A DNA stretch of 5,036 nt from Cytophagales bacterium. Its GTDB lineage: Bacteria; Bacteroidota; Bacteroidia; Cytophagales; Cyclobacteriaceae. Shown here one piece after another: positions 1 through 5,036 of the stretch (its first letter is position 1; each line of letters begins with the position of its first letter). Where the stretch lies: positions 1 through 5,036 of the forward strand of contig DPLR01000539.1 in NCBI GenBank assembly GCA_003541895.1, in the 5' to 3' direction. The position numbers and the translations under genes were made by a program. Under the pieces are notes generated by a model. The model was not told where the DNA came from and did no database searches. It saw only the letters and a program-made list of their open reading frames with translations.

Positions 1-884
1 AGCATGTGGCGATCGAAATTAAGATGACCTCATCGGTAACTTCTTTGCGTGATAATGCTCCCTTGTTAACAGGTGTAAAAAATATTATTGCTGTTGCCTC
101 AGGAAAAGGCGGAGTTGGTAAATCTACCGTTACTACAAACCTGGCCGTTGCTCTTGCGAAATCTGGTGCTAAAGTTGGGTTGATCGATGCCGATATTTTC
201 GGACCATCCATCCCTGTGATGTTTAATTGCGAACGCGAGCACCCGGAAGTAAAGCAGGTGAATGGAAAAAATATTATTATTCCGTTGGAACAGTACGGAG
301 TGAAATTGATTTCCATCGGATTCTTAACGCCACCCGAAAGCGCAGTGGTTTGGCGCGGCCCAATGGCCAGCTCAGCCTTAAAGCAATTTATAAGTGATGC
401 CGAGTGGGGTGAGCTTGATTATCTTTTGATCGATTTACCTCCCGGCACTAGTGATATCCACTTAACACTCGTGCAGACAGTGCCTGTTACGGGTGCGGTC
501 ATCGTTACCACTCCACAAAAAGTGGCTCTGGCCGATGCCATGAAAGGTCTTTCAATGTTTAAACAGCCACAGATTAATGTGCCCGTGCTTGGTGTGGTTG
601 AGAATATGGCTTATTTCACACCCGAAGAATTGCCCAACAATAAATATTTTATTTTCGGGAAAGACGGAGGCCAGAACTTAGCCGATAAATTTGGTGTTCC
701 AATGCTGGGTCAAATTCCATTGGTACAAAGCATTCGCGAAAGTGGCGATAGTGGCTTACCTGCGGTGATGAAAGAAGGTGCTACGGCCAATGCGTTTATG
801 GAATTGGCAGAAAACTTAGCACGGCAAGTTGCCATTAGAAATGCTACCTTTGATTCTACTAAAAAAGTTGAGATTACAGTTTGA
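1..884 (+). CDS. mrp: Mrp/ApbC/Nbp35-family P-loop ATPase, iron-sulfur cluster carrier (5' partial)
   Basis: Members of this family bind and transfer Fe-S clusters to apoproteins in the cytoplasm, using a P-loop NTPase fold. Counting the GTG at base 6 as residue 1, the visible part shows a deviant Walker A GKGGVGKST (33-41, signature Lys34, P-loop Lys39), the family motif DADIFGPSIP (61-70), RGPM (117-120), and a Walker B/switch region DLPPGTSD (143-150). That GTG is probably an internal valine: the frame stays open to the window edge (CAT at 3-5), and the residues before the P-loop (IKMTSSVTS) resemble the end of the N-terminal MIP18/DUF59 domain and linker usual in proteins of about 360 residues. 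So the start and that domain lie upstream. The C-terminal CxxC that holds the bridging cluster in classical ApbC/Nbp35 is absent; ENMAYFTPEELPNNKY (199-214) stands there, and Cys75 is the only cysteine seen. This form is, from memory, common in Bacteroidota. The stop overlaps the nfu start. Confidence 0.95.
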   Translation, partial: HVAIEIKMTSSVTSLRDNAPLLTGVKNIIAVASGKGGVGKSTVTTNLAVALAKSGAKVGLIDADIFGPSIPVMFNCEREHPEVKQVNGKNIIIPLEQYGVKLISIGFLTPPESAVVWRGPMASSALKQFISDAEWGELDYLLIDLPPGTSDIHLTLVQTVPVTGAVIVTTPQKVALADAMKGLSMFKQPQINVPVLGVVENMAYFTPEELPNNKYFIFGKDGGQNLADKFGVPMLGQIPLVQSIRESGDSGLPAVMKEGATANAFMELAENLARQVAIRNATFDSTKKVEITV

Positions 885-1144
885 TGAATTCAGTCGAGAC
901 CAAATCAGATGAATTGACGATGCGCATTGAAGCATCGCTCGATAGCATTCGCCCTTACCTTGAGGCCGATGGTGGTAACATTCGGGTGCTTGAAGTGACC
1001 AACGATTTTATTTTGAAACTGGAATTTGTTGGCAACTGTGGCTCATGCCCGATGTCGACTATGACTTTCAAAGCCGGTGTGGAAGAAGCAATCAAAAGGG
1101 CAGTTCCCGAAATAAGAACTATTGAAGTGACTAATCTTTCTTGA
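884..1144 (+). CDS. nfu: Nfu-type iron-sulfur scaffold/carrier (NifU C-terminal domain protein)
   Basis: This is a small cytoplasmic protein of 86 residues made almost entirely of the NifU C-terminal (Nfu) domain, which carries [4Fe-4S] clusters, usually at a dimer interface, and delivers them to target enzymes. The diagnostic pieces are RPYLEADGGNI (23-33) and GNCGSCPMS (50-58), where Cys52 and Cys55 form the CxxC cluster ligands, followed by the helix ending in AIKRAVPEI (69-77). The length fits stand-alone Nfu proteins without the NifU N-terminal scaffold. I chose ATG 884 over the in-frame TTG at 881 because it gives the typical TGATG stop/start overlap with the preceding mrp (stop 882-884). 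No clear Shine-Dalgarno sequence precedes it, so translation is probably coupled to mrp. These are the only two cysteines in the protein, and they supply the motif that the adjoining Mrp lacks. Family assignment is firm; the specific client proteins cannot be read from the sequence. Confidence 0.94.
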   Translation: MNSVETKSDELTMRIEASLDSIRPYLEADGGNIRVLEVTNDFILKLEFVGNCGSCPMSTMTFKAGVEEAIKRAVPEIRTIEVTNLS

Positions 1145-1166
1145 TCAGTCAAGTTTAATTTTTTTT
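1140..1166 (+). terminator. Possible weak intrinsic terminator of the mrp-nfu unit
   Basis: CTTGA (1140-1144) and TCAAG (1149-1153) form a perfect 5-bp stem around a TCAG loop. It is followed by TTTAA and then eight consecutive T residues (1159-1166). The stem includes the nfu stop codon. The T-tract is good but the stem is short with only two G-C pairs, so efficiency is uncertain. The position, right at the end of the Fe-S gene pair and before an unrelated gene, supports the call. Confidence 0.4.
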
Positions 1167-1237
1167 CACACGTATCAACTTACCTTCTGTTGGTGACTAT
1201 AATATACTCTCATCATTAACCGTTATCTTGCGATGAT

Positions 1238-4200
1238 ATGATGAAGTATTTTTGGTTTGCTTTTAGTTTATTAACTCCTTTAATTTCTTACGCCCAGCGC
1301 TGCGGTACTGTGGAGTACGAAAAAATCCGACAGCAGAGACATCCTTCTAAAGAAACGATAGACCAATTTGAGTTGTGGCTTCAAAACAAGATGGGGCAGC
1401 GGGCAAAATCAGGTCAAGGCAACCGCACTCAATCTGCCAATTATGTTGTGCCAGTCGTTGTGCATGTCATTCACAGTGGTGAAGCCATCGGAACAGGAAC
1501 AAATATTTCAGATGCTCAAATCCTTTCTCAAATTAAAGTTTTGAATGATGACTTTGAGCGATTAAATGCTGATACGACCAAGACTCTCACCGAATTCAAA
1601 ACTGTGGCTGGAAAATTCCCGATCACATTCGTGATGGCACAGCAAGATCCGAATGGTTTAGCCACTACAGGTATCGTTAGAGTAAAAGGAACGCAAACTT
1701 CTTGGAGTATTGCTGACAACTACACGCTAAAAGCATTGAGCTATTGGCCCGCTGAAAATTATTTTAACATTTGGGTAACCAACCTGAGTGGTGGGTTGTT
1801 GGGCTATACTCAATTGCCTGTGTCTTCAACTTTATTAGGTCTGGAAGATTCGAGTAATGATCGACTTACCGATGGTGTGGTGATTGATTATCAGACCTAC
1901 GGAACAGCGGATGCAGCCGGTGGAAGTAATTTCAATTTGATTAGCGAGTATAACAAAGGAAGAACGGCCACTCATGAAGTTGGACATTTTTTCGGTCTGC
2001 GGCACGTGTGGGGAGATTGTAGTCCGTTTTCTTGTGGCTGTACAGATTATGTTTCTGACACACCTTTTCAGGATACGGATTATAATGGGCAGTGCCCCAG
2101 CAGTATAATTTCTGATTGCTCAGGCCATTCGATGTATGCCAATTACATGAACTACACCGATGATGCTTGCATGAATATTTTTTCTCAGGGTCAGGTTGAC
2201 CGCATGGATGTGATCATTAATAATAGCCCGCGAAGAGTAAGTCTGCTTACTTCCATAGGTTCTCAACCACCATCACCTGTACCAAATGATATCGGTATCA
2301 AGAGCATTGCATCTCCAGGATTATCTGCTTGCGATGGTTCAGTCACTCCTGCTATTGTTATTCACAACTTCGGAACAAATGATGTCACTTCAACTCAGAT
2401 TAATTTGTCATTGAACGGGAATGTGGTAGAGACAAAAACATTTTCATTATCACTATCCACCAATGCTGAAACTACAGTTGCTTTTTCATCGGTAGCATTG
2501 GCTGCGGGAACTAATTATAATTTTTTATTCAATGTATTGCAGACGAACGGAGTTGCTGATGGAAGCCCTGCTTTCAACACCATAAGTGAAACTACAAGTA
2601 CGCCACTGCATGGAACTTTGCCCATTGCCGAAAATTTTAATTCGATGCCAGCGCAATGGTCAACCAATAATCCCGATGGACTAACTACCTGGGTCAACAC
2701 TTCTATAGGCGGAAGCCACGGAGGAGCGATGTTCCTCGATTATTATAACTATGATAACCAAGGCACTTCCGATTTTTTGATAACACCTGTGTTGGATCTT
2801 ACGAACTCAACAATTGCCTCGCTCTCTTTCGATTATGCATACGCAAAACTTTCTACCGGAAGTAAAGATGGGTTACGCGTTTTAGTGACTACAGCTTGCG
2901 ATTTCAATTCTTCTTCAACCGAAATTTTTAATAAAGCAGGAAGCACTTTAGCAACAGTAACTTCTGACAGTCCCTTTATACCAACGGATTCACAGTGGGC
3001 GAGCTCAGGAATTATTCCATTGAATCAATTTCTTGGCCAGCGAATTCAAATAGCTTTTGTTGGCTTTAACGACTTCGGGAATAATTTGTACATCGATAAT
3101 GTATCGGTGCTTGACAACCCCATTACAGGATTTAAATTGAATGGTATTCTTACTCCATCACCTGTTAGTTGTGAAGCAAATTATACTCCTGTAATTCAAA
3201 TTACTAATGTGGGCAACACGGTGATTAATTCGTTCACCGTTGATGCTTACTTAAATAATCAACTTGTTACAAAACAGTTTACGGGTGTAACTTTAAATCC
3301 ATCGCAGACGGCCTCTAATTTTTCGTTGAACGCTACGAAGTTCAATTCTGGTGCTAACTCATTTGCTGTAGTGATTAAATCTCCTAATGGAAATATGAGT
3401 GGGGCTTTCGTAAAAGATAGCATCAACACAAAAAGATATATTAGTACCGCTTCTGATTTTATTCCGTTAGCACAAAATTTTGATAATGGAGTTGGTGAAT
3501 GGATAACCATGAACCCAACCTTCGGACCTATTTGGTATCCGACTGCAACCAATAAAGGGAAATCACTCGAGTTTGAAGCCATTAATGACGCTAGTATTGG
3601 TGATCAGGCGTGGGTTGTTTCTCCTGTGCTTGATTTGTCGAAGACTTCAAAAGCTAGCCTTACATTTGAAAGTAGCTATGCGTATAACTTCTCTAGTTCA
3701 GAAACGTTGAGAGTTTTGGTGTCAACAGATTGTGGTGAAAACTTTAATCAAATCTTGTACACGTCATCCGGCTCTAGCCTTGCCAATGCTAATGCAACTT
3801 CAGCGTGGCTACCGTCAACTAAAAATGAATGGAGAAAAAATTTTATTAACCTTGATAATTTTGTAGGTCAACCAAATACTCGTTTTGCTTTTGTTGCCAC
3901 CAATGCCAATGGAAATAATCTTTACCTCGACAACATTCAATTCTTTGTTAACGACAATGTTACCAAAGACACCCTGACGATTGAAAATCTTTATTCGGTT
4001 TATGGCGGTATTACGGGAAGCCCTGTGCAGGTTACTTTCAATTTACCTGCCCGACAGAATGTGCACATTCAGGTTTACGGTATTACAGGCAATGTAATTC
4101 TAGATAATACTTTTACGGACACACTTAACCAAACCTATACTTTACTTGAGCCAAATACAATTGCACCGGGCCTATTTATAGTGCGGGTTCAGACCCAGTC

Positions 4201-4246
4201 GCCTTCTACTATTCGGTCAACCAAAGTGCTTTCAGGGTTTAATTAA
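1238..4246 (+). CDS. Secreted M43-family (pappalysin/cytophagalysin) zinc metalloprotease with tandem CARDB-like/choice-of-anchor J modules and T9SS-type C-terminus
   Basis: This is a predicted exported zinc endopeptidase of 1002 residues. A signal peptide (1-19, cleavage expected at SYA|Q) is followed by a short propeptide with RCG at 21-23. The catalytic domain starts near YVVPVVVHVIH (69-79) and contains YFNIW (175-179), the zinc site HEVGHFFGLRH (ligands His246, His250, His256; catalytic Glu247), HVWGD (256-260), six cysteines (261-311) and a Met-turn MNY (Met304, Tyr306), as in M43. Two copies of a CARDB-like plus choice-of-anchor J module follow (about 347-624 and 631-902), probably for substrate or surface binding. 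Residues about 911-1002 are beta-rich with PGLFIVRVQ and a terminal KVL, resembling a type A T9SS sorting domain, but the usual PNP-like opening is not evident. An in-frame TAA at 1217-1219 limits the start to ATG 1238 or ATG 1241. No frameshift or internal stop is seen. The natural substrate is unknown; nothing in the neighbouring genes points to one. Confidence 0.93.
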   Translation: MMKYFWFAFSLLTPLISYAQRCGTVEYEKIRQQRHPSKETIDQFELWLQNKMGQRAKSGQGNRTQSANYVVPVVVHVIHSGEAIGTGTNISDAQILSQIKVLNDDFERLNADTTKTLTEFKTVAGKFPITFVMAQQDPNGLATTGIVRVKGTQTSWSIADNYTLKALSYWPAENYFNIWVTNLSGGLLGYTQLPVSSTLLGLEDSSNDRLTDGVVIDYQTYGTADAAGGSNFNLISEYNKGRTATHEVGHFFGLRHVWGDCSPFSCGCTDYVSDTPFQDTDYNGQCPSSIISDCSGHSMYANYMNYTDDACMNIFSQGQVDRMDVIINNSPRRVSLLTSIGSQPPSPVPNDIGIKSIASPGLSACDGSVTPAIVIHNFGTNDVTSTQINLSLNGNVVETKTFSLSLSTNAETTVAFSSVALAAGTNYNFLFNVLQTNGVADGSPAFNTISETTSTPLHGTLPIAENFNSMPAQWSTNNPDGLTTWVNTSIGGSHGGAMFLDYYNYDNQGTSDFLITPVLDLTNSTIASLSFDYAYAKLSTGSKDGLRVLVTTACDFNSSSTEIFNKAGSTLATVTSDSPFIPTDSQWASSGIIPLNQFLGQRIQIAFVGFNDFGNNLYIDNVSVLDNPITGFKLNGILTPSPVSCEANYTPVIQITNVGNTVINSFTVDAYLNNQLVTKQFTGVTLNPSQTASNFSLNATKFNSGANSFAVVIKSPNGNMSGAFVKDSINTKRYISTASDFIPLAQNFDNGVGEWITMNPTFGPIWYPTATNKGKSLEFEAINDASIGDQAWVVSPVLDLSKTSKASLTFESSYAYNFSSSETLRVLVSTDCGENFNQILYTSSGSSLANANATSAWLPSTKNEWRKNFINLDNFVGQPNTRFAFVATNANGNNLYLDNIQFFVNDNVTKDTLTIENLYSVYGGITGSPVQVTFNLPARQNVHIQVYGITGNVILDNTFTDTLNQTYTLLEPNTIAPGLFIVRVQTQSPSTIRSTKVLSGFN
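2276..3943 (+). repeat. Protein-level tandem duplication inside the M43 protease (two CARDB-like + choice-of-anchor J modules)
   Basis: Residues about 347-624 and 631-902 follow the same plan. Each begins with a CARDB-like beta-sandwich whose early part carries a cysteine (SACDG, Cys365; VSCEANY, Cys645), then IVIHNFGTN or IQITNVGNT. Next is a choice-of-anchor J domain opening with LPIAENF (461-467) or IPLAQNF (742-748), then ITPVLDL or VSPVLDL, LRVLVTTAC (Cys554) or LRVLVSTDC (Cys832), and a closing NNLYIDN or NNLYLDN. The period is about 280 residues. Similarity is clear in protein motifs but not obvious in DNA, which suggests an old duplication or independent gain of related modules. Domain names are assigned by motif resemblance only. 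Confidence 0.75.
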
Positions 4247-4252
4247 ATGCGG

Positions 4253-4279
4253 TTGTTTCACCAATTGAAATTATCTTTG
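4253..4279 (+). promoter_or_regulatory. Likely Bacteroidota-type promoter for ddl
   Basis: TATCTTTG at 4272-4279 is an exact match to the -7 consensus TAnnTTTG recognised by the primary sigma factor of Bacteroidota. A TTG at 4253-4255 could serve as the -33 element, with a 16-base spacer that is slightly shorter than the usual 17-23. Transcription would begin near 4285, leaving a leader of under 20 bases before the ddl ATG. The position between an unrelated protease gene and ddl fits an independent promoter. It remains a sequence match only. Confidence 0.5.
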
Positions 4280-4302
4280 GATGAAGAAAAACGTAGGTAT
4301 TC

Positions 4303-5036
4303 ATGGCTAAAAAAAAGATAGCAATCCTTTATGGTGGTCGTTCAGTAGAACATGGAGTATCCATCAACTCCGCAAAAAATATTTATCAGTTCATCGATCG
4401 CAAATTGTTTGAACCTTATTTGATTGGCATCACTCAAGAGGGTGATTGGCGATTAACAAAGGAAGTTTCTTCATCGATTAAAAAAGGAGAAAAACTTTCG
4501 CTCCGTTTAAATGCAGGTAAACCAACGTTTAAAACCAAATCGACCAAGTTTACTCCGGATATTGTTTTCCCCGTATTGCATGGCACGGATGGCGAAGATG
4601 GCAGCATACAAGGATTGCTCAAAGCCTTGGATTTGCCGATGGTGGGCACGGGGGTTTTAGGTTCGGCCATGTCCATGAATAAACTGGTAGCGAAAGTAAT
4701 TTTGAAAGCAGAAGGTTTGCCGGTGGCCGATTTTCTCTATGCTTATTTTGACGAGCGAAAAAATGTGAGTTTCGAAACCATCAAGAAAAAATTGGGATTG
4801 CCTTTCATGGTGAAGTCGGCAAGTTTAGGTTCTTCGGTTGGTGTTTCAAAGGTGAAATCGAAAGAAGATTTTCAGAAGGCACTTGCTGATGGATTTAAAT
4901 ATGATGATTGTGTTCTTTTTGAAAAATATATTCAGGGTCGCGAAATAGAATGCGCTATTTTAGGAAATGCTTCGGCCAAAGCTTCGCTGCCTGGCGAAAT
5001 CATCATAAGTAAGAAACATGATTTTTATACTTTTGA
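4303..5036 (+). CDS. ddl: D-alanine--D-alanine ligase (3' partial)
   Basis: Ddl is a cytoplasmic ATP-grasp enzyme that joins two D-alanines with ATP to make the dipeptide used by MurF for peptidoglycan precursors. The visible 244 residues, of roughly 330 expected for the family in this phylum, start MAKKKIAILYGG and show GGRSVEHGVS (Glu16, matching catalytic Glu15 of E. coli DdlB), HGTDGEDGSIQG (93-104), VGTGVLGSAMSMNKL, the ATP-grasp loop LGSSVGVS with Ser177 matching DdlB Ser150, EKYIQGREIE, and PGEIII before the window ends at HDFYTF. The Lys215/Tyr216 equivalents that shape D-Ala specificity fall just past the edge. The usual Pro in the VKP segment before that loop is Ser here (VKSASLGSS). 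ATG 4303 is well supported: an in-frame TAG lies at 4294-4296, and a weak AGG sits at 4295-4297. The gene is 56 bases downstream of the protease and probably has its own promoter. Confidence 0.95.
   Translation, partial: MAKKKIAILYGGRSVEHGVSINSAKNIYQFIDRKLFEPYLIGITQEGDWRLTKEVSSSIKKGEKLSLRLNAGKPTFKTKSTKFTPDIVFPVLHGTDGEDGSIQGLLKALDLPMVGTGVLGSAMSMNKLVAKVILKAEGLPVADFLYAYFDERKNVSFETIKKKLGLPFMVKSASLGSSVGVSKVKSKEDFQKALADGFKYDDCVLFEKYIQGREIECAILGNASAKASLPGEIIISKKHDFYTF

Noticed and set aside
6..8. GTG at base 6 as the real start of the Mrp gene
   Set aside because: The frame is open to the window edge, and the residues following the GTG look like the end of the N-terminal domain and linker that precede the P-loop in full-length Mrp. 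The gene is cut by the window, not short.
955..1152. Minus-strand open frame of 65 codons opposite nfu
   Set aside because: It lies almost wholly antisense to a well-recognised Nfu gene and shows no family resemblance.
1198..1230. Promoter candidates before the protease: TATAAT at 1198-1203 and TATCTTG at 1224-1230
   Set aside because: TATAAT has no convincing -35 partner and is not the Bacteroidota consensus. TATCTTG lacks one T of TAnnTTTG, has no TTG at the right distance, and would put the transcript start at the ATG. The promoter of this gene is not identified.
3259..3582. Minus-strand open frame of 107 codons inside the protease gene
   Set aside because: It is antisense to the repeat region of a clearly coding gene, without recognisable motifs. 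The shorter minus-strand frames at 1528-1719 and 2515-2700 are rejected for the same reason.
4434..4676. Minus-strand open frame of 80 codons at the right end
   Set aside because: It is antisense to the ddl coding sequence, whose motifs run continuously through this stretch on the + strand.
1..5036. A mobile element, defence system, CRISPR array or RNA gene
   Set aside because: All coding space is explained by three housekeeping-type genes and one secreted protease. The gaps are 93 and 56 bases and hold no repeat array, tRNA-like fold or insertion-sequence ends.

Overview
The window looks like ordinary chromosomal DNA from a member of the Bacteroidota, probably Cytophagales or a relative. 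The signs are a large secreted protein with a type IX secretion (T9SS) style C-terminal region, a Bacteroidota-type Mrp ATPase without its usual CxxC, a TAnnTTTG promoter element before the last gene, moderate to low GC, and little use of Shine-Dalgarno sites. The taxon is inferred from these protein traits and not from any marker RNA. All four genes lie on the + strand.

Bases 1-1144 hold an iron-sulfur cluster biogenesis pair. The first is the 3' part of an Mrp/ApbC/Nbp35-type P-loop ATPase whose true start lies before the window. The second is an 86-residue Nfu (NifU C-terminal domain) protein, joined to it by a 1-base TGATG overlap. The visible ATPase has a single cysteine and no CxxC, while the Nfu protein carries a CGSC motif, so the two may divide the cluster-holding work. 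A short hairpin with a T-tract at the nfu stop codon probably ends the unit.

Bases 1238-4246 encode a 1002-residue exported metalloprotease of the M43 (pappalysin/cytophagalysin) family. It has a signal peptide, a short propeptide, a catalytic domain with HEVGHFFGLRH and a Met-turn, two tandem copies of a module of about 280 residues (CARDB-like domain plus choice-of-anchor J domain), and a divergent T9SS-type C-terminal domain.

Bases 4303-5036 are the 5' part of a D-alanine--D-alanine ligase gene (ddl, peptidoglycan precursor synthesis). It runs off the right edge and has a good Bacteroidota -7 element in the 56-base gap before it. No functional link between the protease and either neighbour is evident. 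I see no RNA gene, mobile element, CRISPR array or defence system, and no clearly undescribed system. The points most worth a look are the cysteine-poor Mrp coupled to Nfu, and the duplicated, cysteine-paired module of the protease.
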